DNA of 64,000 nucleotides from Gonocerus acuteangulatus (GCA_946811695.1 OX328125.1:44346586-44410585), one strand, 5' to 3'; counted from the stretch's first letter, positions 1-12,530 are shown. Made by a program: numbers and translations. The notes: a model not told the origin generated them from the letters alone.

Positions 1-528
1 GTGTAATCTAATATAACTTAATTTGTACCATATGTATTATTTTTTTAAAATTTATAACCAGATAATTAATAATAATTAGATGCTTGCTATGATTTTTTAT
101 GAGACATATCCTTTTGTAGTTCGTAATGATTTTACAGTTGCACTCTTAAACGTTTGGCCAAACGTATTTCTTTATCATGTCTTTTACGACAAAATTTTAG
201 AGACTGGCTAGAGGAAGAAAAACTGATATATGTGATATTTTCTGAAAGCTGATTGATGTTGCAGAAGCATTGCTCAAAGGAAGAGGCTATATTTACTATT
301 TACAGAAAATTGAAAGATTATTAAAGATCATGAATTCAGCTAACTTGTTTTTGCCATTAAAGATTCAAACATGAAGTGGCCCTCCTTGAAATATCTTTGA
401 ATCAATTTATGTATAGATGTCATACAGCTGTGGGAAGGAAGACAATATGTAAAATGTATGTGTATTTCTTTATTTAAAAAAGACTAGCAATTGAAAAGCC
501 ATTGACTTAAATGCTTGGGAGAGGCTAA
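1..528. other. Anonymous AT-rich DNA
   Basis: I see no gene, RNA or recognisable repeat here. The last 8 bases (521-528, GAGGCTAA) form the left target-site copy of the transposon that starts at 529. Confidence 0.5.
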
Positions 529-1605
529 GGTAAATGTCAAGGAGCGTGGTCTCCACGCCGATCCTTTTGAAACTTTGCACTATAACGTATTTTGATGCAC
601 TAAACACGAATCCGTTAAAAAAAAAGTTCGCTTTTCACTAGGAAAGACGTTATGAAACACTAAAGTTCACTGTTATGGAGGTTATAAAAGACGGGGTAAC
701 GGCGAATTTGTAAACACGCGCATGCGCAATAGTCCTTAATGACGAAGTGTAATTGAAATTTAGACTCACCTTGTGGTAGCTGACTTGGTCGTAAATTGTC
801 GCTTTTGGGCATACGTGCTATGCGTTTCCGCTCGCTCCGCTCGCTCAAGAAGATATCAAAACCCCTAGCGAATCCAACTCGCTAAAATTAATAGAATTCT
901 ATTAATTTTAGCGAGTTGGATTGACTAGGGGTTTTGATATCTTCTTGAGCGAGCGGAGCGAGCGGAAACGCATAGCACGTATGCCCAAAAGCGACAATTT
1001 ACGCAATCATATTAATGCTATTTAATTTTAACACCTCCCCATATTCATCACATTTCTTTTCATTACTTATTACATTATTGTTAATTAAAAAATTGATTAA
1101 ATCTATTCTATTGTGAATTAAAACAATAAATTCATGCAGCTTCATTATAAAGACCACTCGAACTATTCTAAGTAATTAAATGGCGCAAATTAGAACGCAT
1201 GAATCATAAAGGCATTAGCGAATTATGAAGGGATTTCTGTTATATAATATTTGTCAACAGCAAAAAAAAAAATTTTAAAGAATGGTTTATTATTTTAAAA
1301 AAATATTTTTGAAATAAATAAATGGTGATAAATTGAAATAATTGATGGTAAATTTCAATTAGACATCCTTATTACGAACTTTTCCATACCCGCGCATGCG
1401 CATGTTGACAAACATAGTAGGTTACATTACCTTTTAGAACCCGCACTACAGTGAACTTAAATGTTTCATAACTTCTTTCCTAGTGAAAAGCGAGTTTTTT
1501 TTTTGGTTTTTTTTTTTAACGGATTCGTGTTTAGTGCATCAAAATACGTTATAGTGCAAAGTTTCAAAAGGATCGGCGTGGAGACCACGCTCCTTGACAT
1601 TTACC
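529..1605. mobile_element. Non-autonomous TIR DNA transposon, 8-bp target duplication
   Basis: The first bases (GGTAAATGTCAAGGAGCG) are the exact inverted complement of the last bases, and the inverted match continues with small gaps for over 130 bp (529-680 against 1440-1605). Flanking octamers GAGGCTAA (521-528) and GGGGCTAA (1606-1613) match at 7 of 8, the duplication size of hAT and P-type transposases. The interior has no transposase, so it would need a helper. A second palindromic repeat lies inside (791-1002). The superfamily is not decided by the ends, which start GGTA rather than the usual hAT CA. Confidence 0.8.
791..1002. repeat. Near-perfect 212-bp palindrome nested in the 529-1605 element
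   Basis: The two halves pair around a centre at 896/897 (AGAATTCT). They differ only by a few bases, near 868 and 925. Each arm contains a GAGCGAGCGGAGCGAGCGG run. A diverged relative lies at 52187-52340, also inside a transposon with an 8-bp duplication. The open frame across this palindrome is an artefact of the repeat. Confidence 0.8.
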
Positions 1606-1773
1606 GGGGCTAATACTTCGATCGAAATATTACTATCAAGTTATTTAGAGGAGAAACAATAAAATAAAGTTAAAAAAAAAAAGCTTAACTGGCCAAGAAA
1701 CCTAGAGGCCTAGAACTGGACTTAAATCAGAGGAAGGACCATGAATGTCTATTTGATTTCGAATGCCCTCATA

Positions 1774-2019
1774 TCGTCCCTACTATGTCAAACTATCAAA
1801 TATGGTAAGTCGGAGCGACCTAGCGAACGAAAATATTCGATACATTGACAAAGTAGTATATTGAAAAATTGTCTGATTCAATACTTTATTGAATGCATTT
1901 ACTGCTATTCTAAAGGGGTTAGAGTTGCTACAAGCCGTATTGACCACAATTGAAGAGCAAAGAATCGAATCTGAAAAACGATATTTTTCTTATTCGATAG
2001 TTTGACATGGTAGGGACGA
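1774..2019. mobile_element. TA-flanked 246-bp MITE (TCGTC family), copy 1
   Basis: The ends TCGTCCCTACTATGTCAAAC and its inverted counterpart (last ~30 bp, ending GGGACGA) form imperfect 30-bp TIRs. TA dinucleotides at 1772-1773 and 2020-2021 fit a Tc1/mariner target duplication. Three further copies of nearly the same length lie at 18331, 29852 and 56247. No coding capacity. Confidence 0.75.
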
Positions 2020-2124
2020 TATGATCTACAATCCGTGAAAATGTGTTTATTTATTTAAATTTTAACGTCTATTATTATTATCTAAAAATTTTAAATGTGT
2101 TTAAAAAAATGAAAATATCTTCAA

Positions 2125-2350
2125 CCCATCAGACCTGTAAAACCGAGCGACAACCCACAGTGGCAAATACAGTAGAGGTATCTGATTCTTAACCATACGG
2201 TTCGCTTGGGGGATAGCTTGGTCAGTAATATGCTCCGCCCGTCTAATTTTACCCTTCGCAGGTACCTGTTATGAATTAATTGAAGGCTGGGTTGGCCAAG
2301 GGACACTCTGGGACACCAAATCCAACCCTGTTATGACGACTTTAGAAGAT
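2125..2350 (-). repeat. tRNA-derived SINE, headless partial copy
   Basis: This matches the body of the SINEs at 33118, 47637 and 60023 (the stretches around the TATCTGA, CATACG and GTCAGTA motifs and the AATTAATT-plus-CTGGGTT block) but lacks the tRNA-like head. It is read on the minus strand. Confidence 0.6.
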
Positions 2351-3399
2351 ACAAATCGAACTCATCACAAATATTAATCAAGTGCTCTACTATTGTATAA
2401 AAAAATTAGGCATTTTTGGCATTTAATTTAAAATATATTTAGGTCAATATGCAACCACACGCTGTGGGCTATTGTACACTGTGACACCAAACATGTTACT
2501 TATTATTACTTATTATCCATTAGAGTGATTGTCCATAATTTTGGACGAGTAAATCAACAACTGAGGATAAAAACTCGGTCTGCTGAAAGAACTTATTAAA
2601 ATAAAAAAAATACATGTTTTCTGATTCACATATTGTTTTCATTCCACAGATAATGAATGAACACATTGAATGTAAGAATGCAAGATATTATCAGTCGAGA
2701 GTAACTAATTGAATGTTCTAAAAATTTAAACGTTCGTTTAAAAGCTTTTTAAAACGAACACATAATACAAGAAGATGAAGAAGAAAAGGGTGCTTTTATC
2801 AGGGTAATGAAATTCTGGAAGTCAATTGAGGGTCGGCTGGTTGTTAGGAAGCGGAGACACTGAGATATAAAAGAATGCATTGTTCCGGTGGTAAGCAGGC
2901 GAGGAACATTTCCTTAGAATAATTATTTTTCATTTCCAGAGAATTTCTTAACAGGGCAAAACCCTATTCAAGATGGAGAAACGTATTGTGTTACTATTTA
3001 AGGAACATTTCACTGCTAATAATTTCTTTACAGAATTAAAATATCATTAAAAGTATTAATAAACGGTAATTGTTATCCGCAGAAGTACAATTGAAGGAGA
3101 AAGTTTAAACTCACCATTATATTTTGCTTTCTTCTTGAAGCTGTTTTTACCTTCTATATTGACGAAAAACGCAGAGAATTGGTTAAAATTTGGAATAATT
3201 ACTTACCTGAAACAAAAATGTAAAAAAAAAAATATTAAAATTCTGAATCAAAAATATCTAAAGCTGTAATTTATTTATTTAATAATACATTCTGTACATG
3301 TGAACTATATGATATTCTGAGAGAGGTCCTCTCTTAATCGTGCTCCAGGAATGTGAGGAGGACATTTTTTAAGTGCCATTGCAGCACATAGGGGTCCCC
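2351..3399. other. Anonymous DNA
   Basis: No recognisable gene or repeat, apart from weak AT-rich stretches. Confidence 0.4.
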
Positions 3400-3539
3400 C
3401 CCTTTTCTCCAGACTAGCTGATTTTTTAAGGAAATAATTTGTTTAATCGGTTGCTATAGGAATGGTATATACCAAGTTTCGTGACAAAAACACAAAAACT
3501 ATAGCTCCTAACGTGTTAAGAGACGAAAACACACAAACG
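3400..3539 (-). repeat. Fragment related to the Helitron-like repeat at 30330
   Basis: The stretch containing GCTATAGGAATGGTATATACCAA is similar in order and wording to 30550-30600. It ends at a TA microsatellite. Short and diverged. Confidence 0.4.
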
Positions 3540-3540
3540 C

Positions 3541-3620
<80 letters not shown>

Positions 3621-3626
3621 ATTATA
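3540..3626. repeat. (TA)n microsatellite
   Basis: About 87 bp of nearly pure TA repeat. It directly abuts the dispersed repeat that follows, as at 19078. Confidence 0.95.
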
Positions 3627-3850
3627 TATAAACTTTGAAACTAATTAGATGAATTGTTGTTTTATTTAAAAATGTTTTTTACATCAATTCAAACACTTGA
3701 TGATCTCAATTACTGAATTTATTTAATAAAACAATAATAAGATTTAAATAGTACCACTAAATGCTTTTAAATAAATGTACAAATTTGGAAGCAATGGAGA
3801 TACACTGGTCAGTAATAACGTCGACAGCGTGTATTCAATAATCCAAGTGG
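3627..3850. repeat. Dispersed 220-bp repeat, copy 1
   Basis: About 90% similar by eye to 19130-19345, in the same orientation and also preceded by a TA run. No coding capacity and no terminal repeats seen; class unknown. Confidence 0.75.
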
Positions 3851-4703
3851 CGTAATGAATGGACAATATAGTACCTGCGGGTAGAGGGCGTTGTGTCGGC
3901 TTAGAAAAATATCTTTTATTGCTTACTAAAAGTCTTTCGGTTTTCGAGATATTTGACATTTTCGTAAATTCCCCCCCCCCCAAAATACAATCTTTTTGGT
4001 TTCAAGACTTCAAATGAAGGAATGTTTGGGATAGTATTCCTGGAAAAATTCGCTATCAAATGTATACTATGATTTTTGGGTCACAGTCATAGTTTTTTTT
4101 TTTTTTTAAACAAAGATCTAATTCCAATTTTATATTTTGCTTATTTCTTTCCTATTTTTAACCTAACTTAGTGTAAAAAAAAGGGTTAGCTGAAGGTCAA
4201 ATTGTAAAACATGCCTGTTACATGGAGATTCCGAAATGGTATAACAAGCTGTATGTCCAGCATTTAATACCAAATACATTACAATTACAATGAGTCAAAG
4301 CCTCCTAGATTAATGTAAACCTGTTTTTTTGTATTAATTTTTTTTTTAATTTTTATTAAGGGTCATTAGCGCCACCGTGTAAACCTTGTTTTTAAACTTT
4401 TTAGCAACGATGACCTTCATATTCCATTCAATTCAGGGAAACGACCCCTCTGCCAGGTAGAGAATAATAATTCTTGTAATAGATGTATCAGCCCTCCAAA
4501 CCCTCGCTGGTTTCCAAAACCAGTCGTGGTCCAAGGTTGGTGTGGTAAGGAACTTTTTATGGTGTGTACTTAGCCCCTCTGTTTTCTAGTCTTGGTTCTG
4601 ACATTTTAGAATTATTTAATTTGGATGGTTATGTGTGGCTGTATACCTGATACACTGAGTGTATTTATATTTTATTATTGACAGTAGTGTGGTAGCCTTT
4701 TTA
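3851..4703. other. Anonymous DNA
   Basis: Contains homopolymer runs (C-11 near 3970, T-13 near 4093). No gene recognised. Confidence 0.4.
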
Positions 4704-4844
4704 TTAACACATTCACTGCCCATCAAAATTTTAAAACTTCCTCAGGAGCCAACTACTTTTTTTCATATTTTCATTAATAAATAGCTAATAGTATAAAGCA
4801 TAATGAGTTAAAATGAATTTCTAATGACGCTAACATCCGGTTTG

Positions 4845-4925
4845 AAGCACGCCCCGGGAGCCTGGGCGAGGGCACCGTGCGAAGTCTCACCCCGGTAGCC
4901 GGGGCGTGGGCACCAACTCGAGTCT
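4845..4925. repeat. GC-rich subterminal palindrome, left
   Basis: ACGCCCCGGGAGCC pairs with GGTAGCCGGGGCGT about 50 bp downstream. The same motif is at 6884-6956 near the other end of the element. Strikingly GC-rich in this AT-rich region. Confidence 0.7.
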
Positions 4926-5114
4926 CACACAGTTACCTGAAATGGTTCGTCTCATTGTCTTTGTTGGGAAATCTATTGTACAAATACCAATAGAGTGATA
5001 TTATACTTATGCCCAAGTTAATATAATATGCTTTTATTGTATAAATAAACACGCGATGTAGGTGTAATTTATTTTGCATTATTATTTTATTTTATTTATT
5101 TTCAATTTTCCTAA

Positions 5115-5909
5115 TCTATATATATAAAAATCACGTGTCTGTCTGTTTTTCTGTTTGTTTGTTCCTTATACAAATCCACACCGTTTGACCGTTTTTGACC
5201 AAACGTGGAATAATGGGAGTTCTTGATACGAGAAATTTCCTAGGCTAGGTCAAAAAATTCTACCAGCTGTCTGTCTGTATGTTTGTCCCTTATACAAATC
5301 CATACCGTTCATCCGATTTTGACTAAACTCGGTACACATGTAGATCTTAATCTGGGGAGAGTCGTAGGCTAAGTCAAAAACGTCTACCAGCTGTCTGTCT
5401 GTATGTTTGTCCCTTATACAAATCCACACCCTTCGTCCAATTTTGACTAAACTCGGTACACTTGTGGATCTTAATCTGTGGAGTGTCGTAGGCTAAGTCA
5501 AAAACGTCTACCAGCTGTCTGTCTGTACGTTTGTTCTTTATACAAACCCACATCGTTTCACAGATTTTGATCAAACTGGGCACACAGGTTGGTCTTGATC
5601 AGGGGATTATCATAGGCCAGGTCAAAAACGTCTACCAGCTGCTGTCTATATGTTGTTGTTTCGTTTTACAAAAATCCACACCGTTAGACCGATTTTTACC
5701 AAACTTGGCATACATGTATGTCTTGATACGGGGGGGTGTTATAGGTTATGTCAAAGTCGTCTAGGACTCAGACTTGGGAGGTCACAGTTTCGAAACAGTT
5801 ACAGATTCGTGTTATTAGATTTTAATAATACTTATTTGGTTTCTAATTTACTTAGGCTTTTCTATATGTAGGAAGTAGGTGTAGCATGGCACGCCGGGTA
5901 ACAGCTAGT
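5115..5909 (+). mobile_element. Non-autonomous Helitron with internal ~123-bp repeats
   Basis: The 5' end is TCTATATATATAAAAA preceded by A (5114). The 3' end is CTAGT (5905-5909) followed by T (5910), just after a GC-rich palindromic stretch (GCACGCCGGGT). Helitrons start TC, end CTRRT and insert between A and T. The interior is about four to five diverged ~123-bp units, each with a CTGTCTGTCTG block, a CCGTTTGACC-like block and GGTCTTGAT. No Rep/helicase is present. Related copies lie at 14250, 18930(-), 43250, 46884(-) and 52815(-). Confidence 0.8.
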
Positions 5910-6883
5910 TTATTTATAAAACCTATAACTACTATTCATTATCTACCTTCTGCTTCTTATATCTTACTAACTAACATACTATTCTAATTATTGATTCCTA
6001 TACTTATACTAACAATTCTTACTTATAGTTACGAAATTGCAATATCAATTTTTTCGATTTCTAATTTACGAATCGATTTCTAAATCGTCATCAGAGGCAT
6101 TGAAAATTATGTCATGGATTTCCTGAAAATAAAGCGGTTTTCATTACTCTAAAAATATAAAATGACTACTGAACATTCAATAAAAAAAAAGTAAAATACC
6201 TTTTTCTGAACGTTTCGTTTATAGAGTGATGCCCGAAAATCGTATCAGAATATTTTATTAGTATTTTTCTAAATTCTTTCTTCCATTTTTATAATTTAAT
6301 GACATAAATACTCATAATTTCGTACCTGAAGAAACAGGAGAAGAGATACTACTTTCTGTTGCGCTACGTTGACTTGTCGGCCCGAAAGTAGGAGACACTT
6401 TTCGGCCGACTAGCCAACGTTGCTTCACTTTCCGTAAATCGATTTTTAGTAAACTGAGAAATATATTATAAAGAAGACATTAAAACGAATAATTATTCAT
6501 CTAATTAAACCAGAATTAAAGCAATGGGATCTGTTACAACTGTTATAAAGAGAATTTTTTCTTACGTAAATATTATAAAAAATGACAACCTTAAATAAAA
6601 TCCATGACCGCTGTTGTTTTTTTCCACTACGTCCAGACATTCTAGGATCTAAAGAACAACGTTTCACAATAATTAACTCTACTGAATAATTATAAAAAGG
6701 TTTTACACATTTAATTTATTGTTATTGGATACTCGCGTAAATATTGAATAAATTGTCGTAAAAAAGTAATTTCTTCAGGAACCAATGATATTTTTACAAG
6801 ACGGTTTCACTCACCAATGCATAGAAACAATCTAAACCCTTCTGTGAGATGTCCAGCCTGTGCTAGAGCAATAAAACGGGAGG

Positions 6884-6956
6884 TAGGAGGACGCCCCGGG
6901 AGCCGGGGCGAGGGCACCCGGCGAAGGTATAGCTCGCCCCGGCTTCCGGGGCGTGG
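6884..6956. repeat. GC-rich subterminal palindrome, right
   Basis: GACGCCCCGGGAGCCGGGGC pairs with CCCCGGCTTCCGGGGCGT. This is the partner of 4845-4925, ending a few bases inside the right TIR of the TTAA element. Confidence 0.75.
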
Positions 6957-6972
6957 GCAGTGAACGCGTTAA

Positions 6973-9900
6973 TAGTCTTTTGATTATATGGACAAAAACT
7001 TGGTTTCATAACAAATATGTTTTTTAGTTAGTTTTTCAAAAACGAAGTACGTTGTTATAGTAAATATATTATGTTGTACAGGTATTTCATTTAGGTTTTT
7101 GTCACAGGTTATTGAAAATGGGACCAAGTCCCAGAAAAAATTGTGCGTAAAAAACATTGGCATTTTCGGCAATTTTCAACAATACTATGAACACCAATTT
7201 CCACCATCCAGCAATTCCTACAATTATAAAAAGTTTAAGTGGTACCATTTCAAGCTGTGTATAATAAATCGTATTCGTAGCATTTGGTAAAAATGTGGTA
7301 TGTTCAGAAAGCTCCGGAGGGAAGTTACCTTTATGTTGAATAGTTAGGAGGGAGGTTGCAAGACGATGAATTTAAGATTTATTGATTAAGTCGAAGAGAC
7401 CATTTGTAAATAACGTCGAAGACACATGTACTCTTTTTTAAAGTAAGTACTACTTTAATTTAAATAGATCAATCAAGAGACCTTTTTTGCTTGCCTACAT
7501 TTTGAGATTGATGAGTGAGATGTTTGTAGAGGATTGTAGGGAGAAGAGACCATAGCTGGTATGAGAACTGGAATGCAGACTATATGTCAAGCCTGTACTC
7601 CCAGCTCTCAAGTCACATTAGATACCATTTCTCACTTACATACCAACATAGTCCACTCGTGTCGCTCTCCATACCTCTCGTCTGGGATAGTAATACAACA
7701 GGACGCTCTATCAATATGTTGGTATAATGTAGTTCACAGATTGGTTTCTGCGTGTTTACACACTCCCTATGGGGAGGAAAATCCATATATTACATCTACG
7801 TTTGGACGCAATACGCTAATACCTATAAGAAATCTGTTGGAACAAACTGTCTACAAAAATGGCCTCAGTATATTAAATTTTACAAAAACGTACATACTAT
7901 CAAAAGTTCTTTAACCACCTGAATACACCGCACGCTGTTTTTTCAACAAAATTCGTAAAGAAAGATCTATTTTGCACTAAAATACTTATTTTTAAAATTG
8001 GCGCTTTGAAGAGGCAACTCGAATAAAACCTTTTTCGAAGAAGAACAATGATTCTGAAAATAATAATTTTACTTTAGAAATTCAATATATTATAAGTATA
8101 TCATAAAATCGGATGTTTAAATATCAACATTCTTTCAATTCAGCGTTTTTAACACTATTTTCATATTTAGCTGATGCCTTACATAATTCTATATTACAGC
8201 TGAGGATAGCACGATCAATTTTTTATGCAGTTCTTTTTTAGCATTTACATGTATTATTGTTTCCAGTCCTTACCTACATCCTTTTTTGACCTTTGTATGT
8301 CCTATTAACGCGTGAGTAGTGTTATAATTAAGGTTGTTCATTTTTTAAGGGAATTTATTGTTTTAAATCATCATCTAAATGTCCTCATTTTTGTCCAATC
8401 TCCGTGCTATCTCGTTAATGATTCCAGTATTAATTTATGTTTTATTTTCCTTGAATTGTAGGTTAATGTAATGAACATAAAACCTCCATACTATATATTT
8501 GATTTTAATAACAGAGGACGTTTGAGATCTCAACTTTATCTTCAGTGTCCTATTATCAGCTTTCGCAACGGACAAATTTAAATAAAATAAAGTTATTATT
8601 GTACAAAGTTATAATTATATTCAACAATTAAAAAAAAATATTTTGTTGAATAATATTTAAAACAATGTCCATGGATGGACTAAAACAGGGTGACTTGATC
8701 ATATTTAAATTTGTTTGTTTCGATGGTTGTTAACAGGAGGAGAAGGTTGTGACCTCTAAAATGCCTTTGTCATTAAAATAATATAAATATAGTGGAGATG
8801 TCATGAACAGTTATTTCTATTATTATTTGAGGAACCTTCACCAGCTAACAAATCACAATTGGTAATAATAGTTTTTAAATTCCTTCTATTTATTCATCTG
8901 CTAATAGTGGAGGCCCTATCAGGGCCACCACATGGGGGGGGCGGGCCGGGACTCGCTAATTGGAAAAAATGTATAGGTTATGAGCTTGTAAAAAGATAGA
9001 GGTTTAGGAATACAGACGGGCGAAGCATATATTTATTGGAATTGGATCTATATATTTTTTAATGTACATAAACGACAAAACCTGTGCAGACCCAGAATAG
9101 TATATTTCATTAGGAGTCGTAATAAAATTACAAGTGACGAAAGTGACCTTTGCTGCTCCGATTGTCGGCTTTTATTCTCATTTCGCTCAAAAATCAAGAT
9201 GAAAATAATTTTAACAAGTCCAAAGTCCTGTAGCAAAGTACTAGAATTTTCAGTCTGGCTCTGAAAAGTGGGGGCCCGTGATCTCGTCCCAGGCCCGGCT
9301 CTGAGATGTGGCGGCCCTGGCCCCGATCGTCGTGAGAGTTAAGGCGTGAGCGCTCTTTCCCTAAGGTTGTGGGTCGATTTCTATAGAGACGGTGGCTTTT
9401 CTATTTCTGTTTCAAAAAGAAAATGCATCAAGCTTTATAACATGACCAGTAAAAGTAGTAACCTGCATATAACGCATTTATATAAAATCTGTTTTATACA
9501 TAAATGGATATTAAAATATATTTAATCTGTAAAATTCATTTTAATAAACTTCGGTATGTCCTTTAGCCCAGTTAGTAGAATGCGGTAGAAAGATTGCAGA
9601 GTCCAGCGAAACGTGTTCAACTTGGTTTTATTTACTTGGCCCAAGATCCCGTTAACTGGTCGCCTATCGGGCAGGTGGATGTTTACACACCGGTAGGCTG
9701 AAGGTTTAATGAGAGACGAAGTCTGTGGACAGAGGAGTACCACAGACATCCTATCGGCCCTTTACACGCGGATCAAGTTGACAGCTATCGGCCTTCCTAA
9801 GATGTGTAATTAGTTAAGACTTGGCTCGACAAGTATTTACACACTCTAAGAGGAGCTACTTCCAATCCTACCTCTCAGCTTCCATCGGCTAACCTGAAAA

Positions 9901-10296
9901 TCACTTGTAAAGGTGAAGTAGTAACAGAACACGAAGAATACTAATGTAATAGTGCACCAATTATTTAATCACTGAAAATTATATGCATAATAATAAACAT
10001 CGTAAATCAATCACAATATTTCAGGGTCCTGTTGATACATTAAATATATTTTTCACAACTTCGGAAACATATATTTTAGGGAAAAAAATGTTATTTATTT
10101 ATGTCTTCTGTAATAATTTGTATTAAAAAAAATAATTTTTAAAATTTTTTTTTCATGGATGACTAGTCAGTATTACGCCTTCCTAAAGCGACGAGAGGAC
10201 TTCCTAACAAGTTTCCTTAATAAGCTAAGGGATAAGTATATATTTTTGTTAAAAATATGTATTTAGAGATTTACAAAAATACCAATTTTCTATAGG
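6973..10296. other. Long stretch without a recognisable gene
   Basis: I recognise no protein family or dispersed repeat. A 117-codon open frame at 7561-7914 (+) resembles nothing I know. Short GC-rich patches lie at 8930-8955 and 9265-9330. Confidence 0.4.
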
Positions 10297-10307
10297 AAAG
10301 ACCCTGA

Positions 10308-10341
10308 AGAAGTCAAAATCACGAAACATGTCGGAAAAAAT
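10308..10341 (+). other. Hammerhead-like core motif (weak)
   Basis: CCTGAAGA, a short spacer, CGAAAC and ATGTCGG follow the order CUGANGA / stem II / GAAA of hammerhead ribozymes. The intervening stem is only about 2 bp, so this is at best a decayed core. Confidence 0.25.
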
Positions 10342-11392
10342 ATATAAAATAAAGTAGTCAATACATACGAATAGGTGTACTACTTTATCGACCTCTTGCT
10401 ATTGAAAAGAAATAAAAAAACGTAAAAAGTATATATTGAGTCCCCTTTTAGGAGAATTAATCGCGCTGGCGCACGGAATTTCAACATATCACTGATATTA
10501 AGTTGGATCAAGAATAAAATATAATTTCATGTTAAATTGTAAAAGCTTTTGAATTTTTTACACGCAATTTAATAAAAAAGGGAAACAAAAATCTGACTAA
10601 ATAAAATTGTTCTAAATGTTAGTAGCCGTCATTTAAAAAAAAAAAAAAAAATGAATTGAAATCGGTTAAGATGAGTGTCGGTAAGGCGTTAAAAAAAAAA
10701 CAACAAAAAACGTGCGTGGTACGTTCAAGATTTCTCGTTTTCGTGGATTTATAGTCTCCAATGCAGAGCTACGTCAATGCTTTTGTAATGTATTTGTTTT
10801 GTTTTTTTGGTTTTGTTTTTTAAGAATATCTGTAAATATTGAGTGAGTGCTGCAAACTATAAGAGAGTACAATCTAACTTTATAAGTCTGTGAAAAGGAT
10901 AATGTGTTTCTGTTTAGCGATAAACAAAAATCAAGTCAGATCATATTTTTAAAACTTAAGAAATAAAAATAGTAACATTTACGAGGCGAATACAACTTCA
11001 TTAAGATAAACGACAAGAGATCATAAATTTTGTTGAAGTAACAACCATTTCATTCCGTTCCTAGTCGGAGTTCCTCCATCCTTATCTCGAGGCTGCCATA
11101 TCTCTTTATAGAGAACATAAATATATTTTTGGTGCCAAAAGAGAGCGAGGGAAAAAAAGTTATCTTTGTTTTGTAGGGCAATGGAGGAACTTTATGTACT
11201 CATTCTTCGTCTCTATTTCAACTAAAAAGACTCAGGCGTTCGGAAAGTGGTTGATATCTTATCGTACCCACTTCCCAGTCATTTATTGATAAATATAACA
11301 AAATAACAATTACAAACTATGTCATTCCATTCCAGAAGGTAAAATATGTACATCTGAAAGGATGGCTGCAAACATCAGTCGACCGACTAAAT
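10342..11392. other. Anonymous AT-rich DNA
   Basis: Homopolymer A and T runs. No gene seen. Confidence 0.4.
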
Positions 11393-12327
11393 AAAAAGTC
11401 CGACTAGCAGGAACTGCATCATCTTAGCGCGGCTCCGTTCTTATCCCTAGTCTAATTTGGAAAGATTAAAATAGAATCAGTTATTATTTTGTTTCCACCA
11501 GTCTTGAAAGGTCTTGATTTACGATCTTACCTGAATTGGTCGGCCAACCCATAAGTCGGCCAGAAAGGCCTCCGCTTAGAGGCATTTGGAAAGCCTTGGG
11601 ATCTCTCTCTCTTTGAACGCTACATTTTTAACAATAAATTGATCTTCTTATTTTACTTAATCTGTTTCATTGTCAAATACATTATCCGACTATAAACAAT
11701 TAAAAAATAACAAGGAATAAAACAGACAAAAAGAACCGTTCGAATAAACGAAATCAATTACTTTAAAGTTTTAAGCACTTATTTCTCCGATTGACATTGC
11801 TTAATCAAAACTTTCATCAGAACCTTTTTTGTAGAGCATTTAGTAAGCTTTCTAATGGTAATCTTCCGTTTACCAAGATTCTCAACCTTTTTCGATATAT
11901 TAAGGAAAGTATACGAAGTTCCCAAAACTTTTCATGTCTGTTAATAAAATATTTTATTCTAACCCTTCCGTAACAAAAATTTCAACATATTAGTTTTAAT
12001 GAAAGTAGAACATGCAGAAAATGTTTCAACTGAGTCCCATAATTCTAAGTACCCAAACCAAAAACGGTATTCAAAAATTATTTTTCCAATTTTCTCGAAA
12101 ACGGTTAAAACTATCGCCTTGAAAATGGTTTCATTCGTTTTCCTAGCCCAAGAAGCCTATAAAACGAGTACTTACAAGCTTATGAACTCAAAAACGTAAG
12201 CGTTACGATTTTTTTGCGCGAATTTCGCCCCAAACGCCATCTTCCAGTGGGCTAACTCTACTGGTTAACGAATTTGACCTTTCAAATTTCATTAGGACCA
12301 TTAGGGGAGCCTGAAATGAGCGAACAG

Positions 12328-12376
<49 letters not shown>

Positions 12377-12530
12377 CAAATTTGAACCACCGTCATTTTC
12401 GAACTATAGGGGTTCTGAAAGCAAAATTTTCTAGTCGGCACTTCGGGATTGTTTCATGAGATCAACCTTATAAGCGGGGTTCCTCCCTATGAAGGGAGGG
12501 AGGAACTGCGCTAAAAAGAAGAACGCATCC
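11393..12530 (+). mobile_element. Composite repeat family A, copy 1
   Basis: The left end reads AAAAAGTCCGACTAGCAGGA and then TTAGCGCGGCTCC. The right end carries the inverted form (GGAGGAACTGCGCTAAAA). These TTAGCGCGGTTCC-type ends bracket an AT-rich interior shared with 21796-25237 (reversed) and 56981-58785. A TA microsatellite (12331-12372) sits at a fixed place after the motif CGAACAGACAAA. There is no transposase. Probably a non-autonomous DNA transposon of unassigned superfamily. Confidence 0.65.
12331..12372. repeat. (TA)n microsatellite inside family A
   Basis: About 42 bp of TA. The equivalent position in the other two long family-A copies also carries a TA tract. Confidence 0.95.

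Larger units (their letters stand above)
4704..6972. mobile_element. piggyBac-like TTAA-flanked element, decayed
   Basis: TTAA at 4704-4707 is followed by CACATTCACTGCCCA. The right end is the inverted relative of this (TGGGCAGTGAACGCG) followed by TTAA at 6969-6972. piggyBac transposases insert at and duplicate TTAA. A GC-rich subterminal palindrome occurs near each end. The interior holds a Helitron insertion at 5115-5909. On the minus strand around 6077-6128 there is a short acidic open stretch (NASDDDLEIDS then stop) that could be a transposase N-terminal remnant, but this is a guess. No DDD catalytic domain is visible. Confidence 0.6.

Noticed and set aside
9265..9420. tRNA-like sequence around GTGGGTCGATTTC
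   Set aside because: Only a weak B-box resemblance, with no A box at the right distance.
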